Origin: Methanobacteriota archaeon
GTDB lineage: Archaea > Halobacteriota > Methanomicrobia > Methanomicrobiales > Methanoculleaceae
Length of the DNA stretch: 64,000 nt
Direction of reading: 5' to 3'
Assembly: GCA_023393455.1 (NCBI GenBank)
Contig: JAEWLJ010000002.1
Coordinates: 1 to 64,000 of the forward strand
Part shown: one piece after another, positions 15,874 through 24,421 of the stretch
Layout of the letters: every line of letters starts with the position of its first letter
Position numbering within the stretch: position 1 is the first letter of the stretch
Notes under the pieces: model-generated
Seen by the model: the letters and a program-made list of their open reading frames with translations, nothing else
Told to the model about the DNA's origin: nothing
Database searches by the model: none
Position numbers and translations under genes: made by a program

Positions 15874-16301
15874 GTCTGTTCCTTGACCTTCCTCACCGAG
15901 ATGATCGTCTGGATATCCCTCACTCCCGGAAGGCCGGAGAGGGGGACGAGCACGTTCCGTTTCAACTCAGATATGTTCTGCACCCGGACCTTGACGAAGA
16001 AGTCGCCCGGCTCAAGAACCTCGTAGAGTTCAAGGATGCTCGGGAGACCCCGCATGAACTCTTCGACCTCCGGTTTCCCCTCGGGGTGAACCCGGACGTT
16101 CAGAAAAGCGACCAGCGTATGCTCGAAGCACTTCTGGTTGATGACGATCGTGAACCGCTCAAGGATCCCGGCGTTCTTCAACTTCTCGATCCGTTTAAAG
16201 ACCGTCGACGGTGCGATACCCAGCATTGAGCCAAGTTCTGCCATAGACATTCGCCCGTCTTTCTGCAGTTCCCGAAGGATCGCATCGTCGATCTCGTCCA
16301 T
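15870..16301 (-). CDS. Lrp/AsnC-family transcriptional regulator
   Basis: 143 residues. The N-terminal winged helix (DEIDDAILRELQKDGRMSMA, then SMLGIAPSTVFKRIEKLKNA) is followed by the C-terminal RAM effector/oligomerisation domain (ERFTIVINQKCFEHTLVAFL, EVLEPGDFFVKVRVQNISEL). Full family length. A perfect 16-bp palindrome at 16320-16335 lies at the predicted transcription start, consistent with autorepression. First gene of a three-gene operon. Confidence 0.88.
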   Translation of the reverse strand: MDEIDDAILRELQKDGRMSMAELGSMLGIAPSTVFKRIEKLKNAGILERFTIVINQKCFEHTLVAFLNVRVHPEGKPEVEEFMRGLPSILELYEVLEPGDFFVKVRVQNISELKRNVLVPLSGLPGVRDIQTIISVRKVKEQT

Positions 16302-16319
16302 TCATACAGTAGTTACAAG

Positions 16320-16335
16320 TTTTTATTAATAAAAA
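16320..16335. promoter_or_regulatory. Perfect palindrome, likely Lrp operator
   Basis: TTTTTATTAATAAAAA reads the same on both strands, 19 bases upstream of the Lrp start codon and about 25 downstream of the TATA box, so it covers the expected transcription start. Confidence 0.55.
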
Positions 16336-16344
16336 TTCCGTATT

Positions 16345-16358
16345 TGCTTTTATACCTT
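16345..16358 (-). promoter_or_regulatory. TATA box of the Lrp operon
   Basis: The minus strand reads GGTATAAAAGCAAA about 49 bases before the ATG. It implies a short leader starting inside the adjacent palindrome. Confidence 0.55.
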
Positions 16359-16498
16359 GTGTGGATTTTTTTTCGTTTCTACTGGGTAATGGACGGGCCA
16401 GGAGGGTTTTGCCTGCCCCCTGTCCGGTGATTAAATGCAGGTTTTTTGAGGTTTGAGAAATAAAATAGGGTTATTTCCAACGACGGTGAACTAAATTT

Positions 16499-17299
16499 TC
16501 ATATCCCGTGAAAGACTGTTCCCCCCGGGTTGACGATCCTGATCGTCCCGGCTCCTCCCGCTGCTTCCCGGATGGCCGTATCGATGAATGCTCGTGCCGC
16601 GCGGAATCCCTCTTCTACGGACATTCCCCGGGCGAGAGAGGCAGCGAGCGCAGCCGAGAAGCAACATCCCGACCCGTGCACCGAGTAGGGGTACCGCTCC
16701 CCGGAGAGCCGTATCTCACCGTCTCGGTCGACCAGGATATCGACCGCTGCACCGCCGGCGAGATGGCCGCCCTTCACCACCACGGCACGGGCGCCGAGGT
16801 CGAGGATCCGTTGCCCGGCCTCGGCCATCTCCTCGACGGTCGAAACACGCATCCGGCCGAGCACCTCTGCCTCAGGGATGTTCGGGGTGACGACCGCCGC
16901 CAGGGGGATGAGGAGTTCCGCGAGATCCCTGACGGCATCTTCCGCGAGCAGCCGGTGGCCCGACGTCGAGACCATCACCGGGTCGATCACGAGCGCGGCA
17001 TCCTCGGGGAGAGCCGTTGCGACGACCCGGACGTTCTCGGCGTTCGCGAGCATCCCGGTCTTCCATGCTCCGATCGAGAAACCGTCGGCGACCGTCTCCA
17101 TCTGCGCCCGGACTGCGTCCGGCGGGAGCACCCAGGTTCCCCGCACCTCGCGGGTGTTCTGGGCGGTCACCGCCGTAATGACCGTCAGCCCAAAGACCCC
17201 GAGTGCCGTGAACGTCTTCAAGTCCGCCTGGATGCCCGCCCCTCCCCCGGAGTCGGAACCGGCGATAGAACACGCGGCGATCATCTGCGCATCCGTCAT
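16499..17299 (-). CDS. thiD: Hydroxymethylpyrimidine/phosphomethylpyrimidine kinase
   Basis: 266 residues, the normal length for ThiD. It phosphorylates HMP and HMP-phosphate to HMP-PP in thiamine biosynthesis. Ribokinase-fold signatures: substrate region IAGSDSGGGAGIQADLKTF near the N-terminus, IDPVMVSTSGHRLL in the middle, and the anion-hole/catalytic segment SVHGSGCCFSAALAASLARG near residue 210, with GSGC in place of the common GTGC. It diverges from the AIR-synthase-like gene at 17386 across an 86-bp gap holding the promoters. No thiE or thiN fusion is present; the protein stops after the kinase domain. Confidence 0.9.
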   Translation of the reverse strand: MTDAQMIAACSIAGSDSGGGAGIQADLKTFTALGVFGLTVITAVTAQNTREVRGTWVLPPDAVRAQMETVADGFSIGAWKTGMLANAENVRVVATALPEDAALVIDPVMVSTSGHRLLAEDAVRDLAELLIPLAAVVTPNIPEAEVLGRMRVSTVEEMAEAGQRILDLGARAVVVKGGHLAGGAAVDILVDRDGEIRLSGERYPYSVHGSGCCFSAALAASLARGMSVEEGFRAARAFIDTAIREAAGGAGTIRIVNPGGTVFHGI

Positions 17300-17385
17300 C
17301 CCTCAGATGTCGCCCGGTATCCGCTTGAATCTTTGCCTCTGGTGCGCCATTCCCTTTATCTCGTCCTGCACCGACCACTCTTACA

Positions 17386-18714
17386 ATGGACGTAGAAGAG
17401 ATCAGCCGCCGGCACCTCGCCGCCGGCACCCCTGACGACGAGATCGTGCGCTTTCTCTCCCGGGATATCCTCTCGATCAAGCACCACCGCGTGACCCCCG
17501 CCTACGCCGAGGCATTTGCCCGGGCAGTCCTCGCCGAAGCGAAGAACTCGACCGGGCTCTCCGGCGACCTCTTCACCTTCGAGCCTTCGGGCTCGACGAT
17601 GGGCGAGTTCGGCGTCGGTTCACGAGGGTCGGGCGACTTCTTCGCCCACCGGGAGCTCGCCCGGATCATCGGCCGGACAGACGCCGCGGTCGGCGTCGAC
17701 GAGATGGACGACGCCGGCGCCGTCCGTGCCGGAGGCGACTACATCATCACCACCGTCGACGGGATGCACTCCCGCCTCTCCGACTTTCCCTTCCTCGCCG
17801 GGTTCCACGTCACCCGGGCGACGCTCCGCGACGTCTACGTCATGGGGGCAAAACCCGTCGCGCTCCTCTCCGATATCCACGTCGCCGACGACGGCGACGT
17901 CGCGAAGATATTCGACTACACGGCGGGGGTCTCCGCCGTCGGCGAGGCGATGGGCGTCCCGCTCGTCACCGGCTCGACCCTCCGGATCGGGGGGGACATG
18001 GTGCTCGGGACCCGGCTGACCGGATGCGTTGGCGCCGTCGGCGTCGCGAACCACCTCACCGCCCGGAAGCAGATCGCCCCCGGCGACGTCCTTCTCATGA
18101 CCGAAGGGGCGGGCGGCGGGACGATCGCCACCGCCGCGATCTACTCCGGGTTCCCTGAGGTCGTCGAGGAGACGATCAACCTCCACTTCCTCAAGGCCTG
18201 CGAGGCGCTGCTTGCAAGCGACGTCCTCAATAGCATCCACGCCATGACCGACGTCACGAACGGCGGGCTCCGGGGCGACGCCTACGAGATGGCCGAGACC
18301 GCCGGCTGCCGGATCATCGTCGTCGAAGACGACCTCCGCACCCTCGTCCGGCCGAAAGTTCTCTCAATGCTCGACGCCCTCCAGATCGACTACCTCGGTG
18401 TATCGCTCGACGCACTTCTCGTCGTCGCGCCGCCCGAGGCTGCGCCCGAGATCCGGCGGGTCGTCGAGTCCGCGGGCGTCGCGATGAAAGAGATCGGCTA
18501 CGTCGAGGAAGGAAAACCCGAGTCCGTCCTCTCGGTCGGCGGCGAGATCCGGGATTTCACACCCCGGTTCAGGGAGTCGGCCTACACCCCGGTCAAGAAG
18601 GTCGTCGATGAGGACAAGAGAGATTTTGATGAGATGAAGACCGGGGTCGAGCGGGCGGCGGAGGCGGCGCTGGCGAAGAAAGAGCGGATCCTCTCCCGGC
18701 TCCGGTCTTCGTGA
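17386..18714 (+). CDS. AIR-synthase-related (PurM/HypE-fold) protein
   Basis: 442 residues. PurM-like N-terminal domain with GEFGVGSRGSGDFFAHRELA, VGVDEMDDAGAVRAGGDYII and TTVDGMHSRLSDFPFLAGFH; AIRS C-terminal domain with APGDVLLMTEGAGGGTIATA and DVTNGGLRGDAYEMAE. A long helical C-terminal tail (from VVDEDKRDFDE) is charged. The superfamily includes PurM, PurL, HypE, SelD and ThiL, which use ATP to activate a substrate. This archaeal group (like the M. jannaschii HypE-like proteins) has no assigned reaction to my knowledge. The ATG lies close to the promoter, so the leader is short. Confidence 0.75.
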   Translation: MDVEEISRRHLAAGTPDDEIVRFLSRDILSIKHHRVTPAYAEAFARAVLAEAKNSTGLSGDLFTFEPSGSTMGEFGVGSRGSGDFFAHRELARIIGRTDAAVGVDEMDDAGAVRAGGDYIITTVDGMHSRLSDFPFLAGFHVTRATLRDVYVMGAKPVALLSDIHVADDGDVAKIFDYTAGVSAVGEAMGVPLVTGSTLRIGGDMVLGTRLTGCVGAVGVANHLTARKQIAPGDVLLMTEGAGGGTIATAAIYSGFPEVVEETINLHFLKACEALLASDVLNSIHAMTDVTNGGLRGDAYEMAETAGCRIIVVEDDLRTLVRPKVLSMLDALQIDYLGVSLDALLVVAPPEAAPEIRRVVESAGVAMKEIGYVEEGKPESVLSVGGEIRDFTPRFRESAYTPVKKVVDEDKRDFDEMKTGVERAAEAALAKKERILSRLRSS

Positions 18715-19172
18715 GGAGAGGGTGTAGCCTCGAACGGTGGAAGGACATTCGTCCTGGAGAGAGGGTTATCGCCCCTCCTGCAAACCTTTTCTTATGTGAT
18801 AGAGACAGGGGAGGGGAAACGAGTTCCCCCTCCCCGTCAGCCCCTCCTCCAATGGCGATAGCCACCAAAGTCCACTGTATGGGGAGATGCTGGAGAAGGA
18901 TGGTTTCCCTTCTCGCTTCCCTGGATACGGCTTTCCACCGGATATCGCCATGACTGCCCCTGCCCCCGGAAGGGGGCGGAGTGGGGGCTACAGAGGAAGG
19001 GCATACGGACATTCCCCGACTAAAGGTCGGGCGGGGCGGGCAGAGCATCCACTGCTATCTGGATGACGGGTGAGGAAAAATATCTGGACAGGTACGGGCG
19101 AGGTCGGTCGGCTCCATTGTAGAGTGGTTCGGAGAGGGTGAGAGCAGTGACCCCTGCACCCCGCTAAAAAAA
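18715..19172. other. Non-coding stretch with hairpin repeats
   Basis: No gene supported. It holds a dispersed hairpin repeat (18790-18960) and further G/C-rich inverted segments (CCCCCGGAAGGGGGCGG near 18964, ACTAAAGGTCGGGCGGGGCGG near its end). Confidence 0.5.
18790..18960 (-). repeat. Dispersed hairpin repeat, diverged copy
   Basis: Read on the minus strand it carries GGCGATATCCGGTGGAAAGC (compare GGCGATACCCGATGGGAAGC in the 22-126 copy), then a second TATCGCCA followed by GGGGAGGGGG...TTTCCCCTCCCC. The inner hairpin and the TATCGCCA start are shared with the copies at 36885 and 54356. Confidence 0.5.
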
Positions 19173-19889
19173 CTAATCCTCCGGCTTCTTCCCGCCTGCG
19201 CAGACGTTATACGCCAGGTACGGCAGTTTCTCCTCGACGAAAGGCTCCACCTTCCTCGCGAGGTTAAAGACCGGGTCGGCGAGATTCAGGTGCGCAAACG
19301 AACACCGGCTGACCGAGACGCTCTCAAACCCGGCCGCCTTGAAGAGCTCCGCGATCTCGGCGTTGGTGTAGTAGTGCTCGTCGAAGTCCCCGACACCCAC
19401 CTTCTTCAGGCCGACCTTCTCCCCCATCTGGTAGGCGATGGGGACGATGCTCGTAAAGACCGTTCGCGAGAGGGTGCAGACAGCGATCCGGCCGCCGGGC
19501 TTTAAGACCCGGAAGCACTCCCGGAGCATCCCCTCCGGGTCGGGGACGTAGCTGAAGGCAAGCAGGCTCGCAAGGGCGTCAAAGGTGGCGTCCTTGAACG
19601 GGAGGACATCGGCCGTCCCGACGCAGAACCCCGACCCCGGACAGCGCTGCCGCCCGTGCCGGACCATTCCCGGGCTGATATCGAGCCCGACCGCCTGACC
19701 GCCATCCTCAACATAGCGCTGCACAAAAAGCCCGGTTCCGCACCCGAGGTCGAGAAGGAATCCGCCTTTCGGGATCTCCCGCATCACGTGGTCAGAGATA
19801 TGCCCGTGATAATACCTTCCGCGGTTGCCGTCGTAGCGGTTATCGTAGATATCCGCGACCTCGTCATAATGTTGCTGTACTTTCTTCAC
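19173..19889 (-). CDS. Class I SAM-dependent methyltransferase
   Basis: 238 residues from GTG 19889, which follows GGAGGTG and lies inside the end of the rfcS2-like gene (26-base overlap). SAM motifs: FLLDLGCGTGLFVQRYVEDG (motif I), AVGLDISPGM (motif II), TADVLPFKDATFDALASLLA and RVLKPGGRIAVCTLS (post motifs), in UbiE/Methyltransf_11 style. The substrate is unknown. It is the last gene of the CoA/clamp-loader run and shares its transcript. Confidence 0.8.
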   Translation of the reverse strand: MKKVQQHYDEVADIYDNRYDGNRGRYYHGHISDHVMREIPKGGFLLDLGCGTGLFVQRYVEDGGQAVGLDISPGMVRHGRQRCPGSGFCVGTADVLPFKDATFDALASLLAFSYVPDPEGMLRECFRVLKPGGRIAVCTLSRTVFTSIVPIAYQMGEKVGLKKVGVGDFDEHYYTNAEIAELFKAAGFESVSVSRCSFAHLNLADPVFNLARKVEPFVEEKLPYLAYNVCAGGKKPED

Positions 19890-20874
19890 TGAACACCTCC
19901 CGGGCGATCCGGGCAAGCAGTGCATTGACCTGCACAAAATCGTTTGCGTTGTGGGTGAGCCGGAGATCCGCGTCGGCGAGCGCGATGGCAAGGGCCGGAT
20001 GGTTGTACTCGCGCCTGACCACCTGCCGGAGTTCGCCGACGACCTCCCGCGCCGAGAGCCCGTACTCGATCATCAGCGACTCGGCGATCCGCCGGGCGGC
20101 GCCGAAGTTGCCGTCCCGGAGAGCGACGAACGCCGACGTAGCGACGTTCGCGGTCTCGGAGCGCGAGATCTCCGCGAGGTCGAACTCCTTCTCCGCTCTC
20201 GCGGCGATCTGCAGGTACATGATCGCACGCCGCAGGTCTCCCTGCGCGGCATACACGATCAGGTCGATGTCGTCGGCCGGAACCGCGGCACCTTCCGCGG
20301 CCAGGATCTCATCGAGCCGGGCCCGGACGAGCGCTCTCTCTATCGGGGCGAAGAAGAGCGGCAGACAGCGCGACGCGATGGCCGGGATGATCGTCGAGGG
20401 GCGGACGGTGACGAAGATGAACCGGCAGGTGGCGCTGTATCGCTCCATCGTCCGGCGCAGGGCCTGCTGTGCCTCGAACGTCAGGCCGTGCGCGTCCTCG
20501 AAGACCATCAATTTGAAGTCGGCGTCGAGCGGGCGCATCGAGGCGTACCACTTCACGATCTGTTTGAAGTTGACGATCAGGCTCCGGTCCTTGCGGTAGA
20601 CCATGCTGAACCGCTCGTCCGACTCGAGCGCGCTCCTCCCTCTCCCGAGAAGGTCGGTCGCGCTGAAGACGGTCGTGTTCGCCTTCCAGTTCTCGCCGTA
20701 GAGCCTTCGCGCAAGGCACTCGACGGCCGCGGTCTTCCCGGTGCCGTGCGGGCCGGAGATGAGCAGATGGGGCACGCTCCCCGAATCCGCGAACGCCGTC
20801 ATGTGGCGAACGACCTCGTCCTGTCCGATGATATCGTCGCACCGCGCCGGGCGGTAGACCTCACTCCAGAGCAT
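19864..20874 (-). CDS. RFC small-subunit-like AAA+ clamp loader, second paralogue
   Basis: 336 residues. RFC box II start (LWSEVYRPARCDDIIGQDEV), Walker A GPHGTGKTA near residue 45, a ~30-residue insertion after it, Walker B LMVFEDAHG near 125 (FEDA where the 31500-32474 paralogue has LDEA), the trans-acting RRTMERYSATCRFIF segment and sensor SRCLPLFF near 168, then the lid and collar helices. Methanomicrobia often have two RfcS proteins that with RfcL load PCNA. The altered Walker B suggests weak ATP hydrolysis and a structural role. It overlaps its upstream neighbour by 14 bases. Confidence 0.8.
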   Translation of the reverse strand: MLWSEVYRPARCDDIIGQDEVVRHMTAFADSGSVPHLLISGPHGTGKTAAVECLARRLYGENWKANTTVFSATDLLGRGRSALESDERFSMVYRKDRSLIVNFKQIVKWYASMRPLDADFKLMVFEDAHGLTFEAQQALRRTMERYSATCRFIFVTVRPSTIIPAIASRCLPLFFAPIERALVRARLDEILAAEGAAVPADDIDLIVYAAQGDLRRAIMYLQIAARAEKEFDLAEISRSETANVATSAFVALRDGNFGAARRIAESLMIEYGLSAREVVGELRQVVRREYNHPALAIALADADLRLTHNANDFVQVNALLARIAREVFSEESTATL

Positions 20875-21592
20875 GGGCCAGTCTCTCTCTCATCTCATCT
20901 ATTGCCGCCCGAAGGAGATAGGCATTGTCCAGTGAGGCGACCAGTCGCTCGGCCTCGTCAGGCTCGAGGGAGGCACACGCCGTGGTGATCGCGGGGAGGG
21001 CGCGGGTCACCTCGTCGACGATCGTCAGGGTCGCCGTGCGGGCGGTCCGGGAGAGCGGGTTCAGATCGATCGTGATGACCGCCTTCCCCATCTCGCGGAG
21101 CGCGGCGCACCGGTCCCCGTCCTCGAGCGGCACGAGGACGACGTCGGCGTCCCCGATACCCTCCGGGAGCGAGAGCGCCCGGTCGTGGGAGAGCGGGACG
21201 ATCCGTTCCGGCGTGCCCGTGAGGACACGGGCGCCGTGCTCCGTAAGGAGCCGATTGATCCGCTCGATCCGCTCCTCTGTCCGGTGGAAGAGGTTCACCT
21301 CGACGTCCGCGCCGCTCGCCCGCTGGAGCGCCGCGATCTCCGCCGCCGCAAGCGCCGCGGTGTTGCCGTTCACCGATATCACCGCGTGCCGGGCGGAGAG
21401 GAGCATCGCAGCGGCCGTCCGGGCGGCGAGGGCGGCGCTCTCGGTCGTCTTCTCGCCGATCAGGTAATCGAACGCTTCTCCGCGCCCGTGGGCGGCGAGC
21501 CCCTCCAGGGCGACGACGCCCTCGCGTGCGCACCGGGCGAGCCGTTCGCGGGCGACAAGGGAGCGGTAGCGCGGATGGTCTTTCGGAATCAT
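20861..21592 (-). CDS. 4-phosphopantoate-beta-alanine ligase (phosphopantothenate synthetase)
   Basis: 243 residues, matching the archaeal PPS family throughout: IPKDHPRYRSLVARERL at the N-terminus, GNTAALAAAEIAAL near 85, VNLFHRTEERIERINRLL near 110, and VITIDLNPLSRTARTATLTI near 180. It joins 4-phosphopantoate with beta-alanine using ATP, the archaeal substitute for bacterial PanC/CoaA order. Its ATG overlaps the pantoate kinase stop by 4 bases (ATGA), and CoaBC is just upstream, so most of CoA synthesis is in one transcript. Confidence 0.88.
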   Translation of the reverse strand: MIPKDHPRYRSLVARERLARCAREGVVALEGLAAHGRGEAFDYLIGEKTTESAALAARTAAAMLLSARHAVISVNGNTAALAAAEIAALQRASGADVEVNLFHRTEERIERINRLLTEHGARVLTGTPERIVPLSHDRALSLPEGIGDADVVLVPLEDGDRCAALREMGKAVITIDLNPLSRTARTATLTIVDEVTRALPAITTACASLEPDEAERLVASLDNAYLLRAAIDEMRERLAHALE

Positions 21593-22431
21593 GGTCTCAC
21601 CTCGATCAGGTATGCGCCGCGGCGGGCGACGCGGAGGGTGTAGACCTCCCCGAACCCCGAGAGCACCTGTTCCGCCCCCCCTCCTGCGGCAAAGACGCCG
21701 TTTCCGAGCATCGTCATGCTCGCCGGGACCCTCTCGGCGTCGCAGGCGTCGAGCACCCGCCGGACCTCCGGCGCGACGAGCCCGCTCTCCTCGGCGAACC
21801 CCCGCGAGAGGTGGCAGAAGTCGGGGAGGTCACGGGGGCAGCGGTCCGGGTACGCGGCGGCTATCCGCGCCATGGCCCCGGGAGACGAGAGGACGGAAGC
21901 GGTCGGGAGCGGACCGAGGCTCACGGCATAGAGGGTGTCATCCGGGTAGAACCGGGTGATCTCAGCGTGGATCCCCGCCCCTGTCCGGCAGACGACCCCG
22001 CCCGCCTGGCTTGCGGCGACGTCCCCGAGCCCGGTGCGGTGGAGGACCTCGGCCTCGTGGGCGCGGGCGGCCACATCGTCCGTGGAGAGGCCGAGATCGA
22101 AGAGGTGGTTCACGGCCGTGAGCGTCGCCAGCAACGCCGCCGCCGAGAGGCCGAACCCGGCGCCGATCGGGAGCCGACACTCCGTCGTGACGCGCGCCGT
22201 GACTCCCAGACGTTCGAGGGCGTACTCGATCGGCGGCGACCCGGCGCTCGTGTGACCCTGGCGGACCACCCGGACGCTTGTTGCGCGGGCAGGTTCGACC
22301 GTCGAGCGCACCCCTTCGCTGATGACCACCCCGGCCCCGACGCTCCCGATCGTCGCAGGATCGCTCCCCTCGACGCGCTTGAAGTAGCCGGATATATGCC
22401 CGGGAGAGAACGCTACAGCAGTCCTGACCAT
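21589..22431 (-). CDS. Pantoate kinase (GHMP family)
   Basis: 280 residues. GHMP fold with AFSPGHISGYFKRV at the N-terminus, the ATP-binding motif PIGAGFGLSAAALLATLTAV near 88, and a glycine-rich C-terminal motif (MLGNGVFAAGGG). GLGDVAASQAGGVVCRTG in the middle is typical of archaeal pantoate kinase. It makes 4-phosphopantoate, the substrate of the next gene's product. It overlaps the end of coaBC by 19 bases. Confidence 0.85.
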   Translation of the reverse strand: MVRTAVAFSPGHISGYFKRVEGSDPATIGSVGAGVVISEGVRSTVEPARATSVRVVRQGHTSAGSPPIEYALERLGVTARVTTECRLPIGAGFGLSAAALLATLTAVNHLFDLGLSTDDVAARAHEAEVLHRTGLGDVAASQAGGVVCRTGAGIHAEITRFYPDDTLYAVSLGPLPTASVLSSPGAMARIAAAYPDRCPRDLPDFCHLSRGFAEESGLVAPEVRRVLDACDAERVPASMTMLGNGVFAAGGGAEQVLSGFGEVYTLRVARRGAYLIEVRP

Positions 22432-23543
22432 ATCGCTCTGGCGACCTCCTCTTTGCTCCCGGAGACGTCGGTGACGCCACTGGTGGTCATAAGACGGAAC
22501 GACCCTTCCGCCGCGCCCATCGCCGGGGGAGCGTTCACGACGACCATCCGCGCACCCGCTTCAAGCATCGCCTTCGCCCTCTCCTCCTCGTCCCAGCCCA
22601 GTTTGAATGCCACCGTCACGGGGCTGCATGCCGCCATCACCTCGTCGATCACCTTCGGGAGGGGCTCGAGCCGGACGGTCCGGGGCGAACCGCTCGGGAT
22701 CTTCCCCTCGTATCGTTCGGGAGCAAAGTCCGATATCGCGGCCGTGCTGACGTAGATGTCGATCCCCTCGTCCCGACAGACCGAGAGGACCGCAGCCCGC
22801 ATCTCACCGGCGGTCGCTGCATGGATGTTTCGCACACAGGGGATCGACCCAATGTGCACCACCGTCACATCCGCCCCGAGCCGGAAGGCCTCGAGTGCGA
22901 GCGCTCTTCCCATCCGCCCGGTCGAGCGGGTGGTGAGAACCCGGACGTCGTCGAGGGGCTCCGCGCACGCCCCGCTGGTGACGAGCACCTGTCTCCCCAC
23001 GAGCGGCCGGCCCGAGACCGCCCGTTCGGCGTGGAGAACGATCGTATCGGTATCGGCGATCTTCGCCTTCCCTTCCTCGACCCGGGGGTCGACGACGTCG
23101 ATCTCCCAGGAGCGGAGCCTTCGCAGGTTCTCCACGACCCCCGGGTGGCGGTACATGCTCTCGTGCATCGCCGGCACGACCACCACCGGCATCCCCCGGC
23201 CGAGCGCCGTCGTCGCGAAGGTGGTCACCGGAGTATCGTCGATCCCGCAGGCGATCTTGCCGATGGTGTTCGCCGTAGCGGGCGCAATGAGAAGGAGATC
23301 CGCCTCTCCGCCCTCCCCGCAGTAGAGGACGTGCTCCACCATACCGGTGATCGCCGTGATCGCCGGCCGCCCCGTTGCGTAGGTCAGGGCGTCGGGGTGG
23401 ACGATCCCGGCCGCCGCCCCCGTCATCACCGCCTGCACCGTCGCGCCCCGGCGGCGCAGGGCGTGGGCGAGTTTCACTGTCTCGACGGCTGCGATGCTCC
23501 CCGTCACGGCAAGCACCACCGTCTTTCCCGAAAGCGTCTTCAC
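22413..23543 (-). CDS. coaBC: Bifunctional phosphopantothenoylcysteine decarboxylase/phosphopantothenate-cysteine ligase
   Basis: 376 residues from GTG 23543, which overlaps the preceding gene's stop (GTGA). The CoaC half (1-180) has VTGSIAAVETVKLAHALRRR, the flavin site PATANTIGKIACG and the substrate-clamp segment VVPAMHESMYRHP. The CoaB half has VTSGACAEPLDDVRVLTTRS, TGRMGRALALEA, AISDFAPERYEGKI and AFKLGWDEEE. The N-terminal residues encoded further upstream belong to the neighbouring gene. Together with the two genes downstream it covers pantoate to 4-phosphopantetheine. Confidence 0.9.
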   Translation of the reverse strand: MKTLSGKTVVLAVTGSIAAVETVKLAHALRRRGATVQAVMTGAAAGIVHPDALTYATGRPAITAITGMVEHVLYCGEGGEADLLLIAPATANTIGKIACGIDDTPVTTFATTALGRGMPVVVVPAMHESMYRHPGVVENLRRLRSWEIDVVDPRVEEGKAKIADTDTIVLHAERAVSGRPLVGRQVLVTSGACAEPLDDVRVLTTRSTGRMGRALALEAFRLGADVTVVHIGSIPCVRNIHAATAGEMRAAVLSVCRDEGIDIYVSTAAISDFAPERYEGKIPSGSPRTVRLEPLPKVIDEVMAACSPVTVAFKLGWDEEERAKAMLEAGARMVVVNAPPAMGAAEGSFRLMTTSGVTDVSGSKEEVARAIWSGLL

Positions 23544-24421
23544 GATATCGTCACATCCTGCACCATATGCCACGCGTGCGGGCCGTACTTCTTCACCCGG
23601 CGAGAGGTCACTGCCGCCGAAAAGCCGGCCTCGTCCACCCGTTCCCGGATCGTCTCGCCCGCGTCCCCGATGCTGTGGACGTGGAGCACGCTTCCCGCCC
23701 GGACGTGGGCGAGGGCGTCGGCGAGCATCGAGGGGGCGTCGAAATGCCCCATCAGGACCCGGTCGTAGACCCCGGAGAGGAGGTTCCGGCAGTCGCCGAG
23801 TTCGCCCGCGACCCTCTCCGCGAGATGGTTTGCCATAATGTTACGTTGCAGGTATTCAAAGGCTATTGGGTTGATCTCCATCGCGTGAACCCGTCCACCG
23901 CTCATGGCCGCCGGTATGGTGAAGTAGCCGATCCCGGAGAACATATCGGCGATCCGCTCGCCGGGCCGGACGAGGGCGGCGATCCTCGCCTTCTCGTCGC
24001 GGTTTCCCTGAGCAAACATCACCTTTGTCGGGTCGAGGAAGAACGTGCAGCCCTGCTCACGGTGCCGCACCACTCCTGCGGTCCCGTAGAGGATCTCGGT
24101 CTCCGGAACGCGCATCTCGCTTAAAAACCCCTTCACCCGGACGACGCCCCGGGGACGGCAGTGCTCCACGATCGCCCTGAGTTCCTCCTTTGTCGGCGCA
24201 TCGCCGTGGAGCACCGCGACGTCGCCGATGAGGTGGTAGCCGCGGCCGCGGTACACCTCCCGCTCCGGAAGGTCTTCGTCGGCAGGATACCCCTCCCTGA
24301 CCGGAACCCAGGCGACGCCGTCCTCGACGTAGGGCCGGCGGGAGGTCTCCACCCACTCCGCGTCCGCGATATCGGCGAGGACGGCCGCCGGCACCTTCCG
24401 CGCACGCATGACAGGACTCAC
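23540..24421 (-). CDS. taw2: tRNA-Phe wyosine aminocarboxypropyltransferase (Taw2/TYW2-like)
   Basis: 293 residues from GTG 24421 (GTGA overlap with nmd3); ATG 24409 is an alternative. Trm5/TYW2-type fold with FLDPTKVMFAQGNRDEKARI, the SAM motif DMFSGIGYFTIPAAMSGG, and AMEINPIAFEYLQRNIMANH. Where Trm5 methyltransferases have NLP after the DRV strand, this has DRVLMGHFDAPS, as in TYW2 enzymes that transfer the aminocarboxypropyl group of SAM to demethylwyosine at G37. A Trm5-type m1G37 role is the alternative. Confidence 0.75.
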   Translation of the reverse strand: MSPVMRARKVPAAVLADIADAEWVETSRRPYVEDGVAWVPVREGYPADEDLPEREVYRGRGYHLIGDVAVLHGDAPTKEELRAIVEHCRPRGVVRVKGFLSEMRVPETEILYGTAGVVRHREQGCTFFLDPTKVMFAQGNRDEKARIAALVRPGERIADMFSGIGYFTIPAAMSGGRVHAMEINPIAFEYLQRNIMANHLAERVAGELGDCRNLLSGVYDRVLMGHFDAPSMLADALAHVRAGSVLHVHSIGDAGETIRERVDEAGFSAAVTSRRVKKYGPHAWHMVQDVTIS

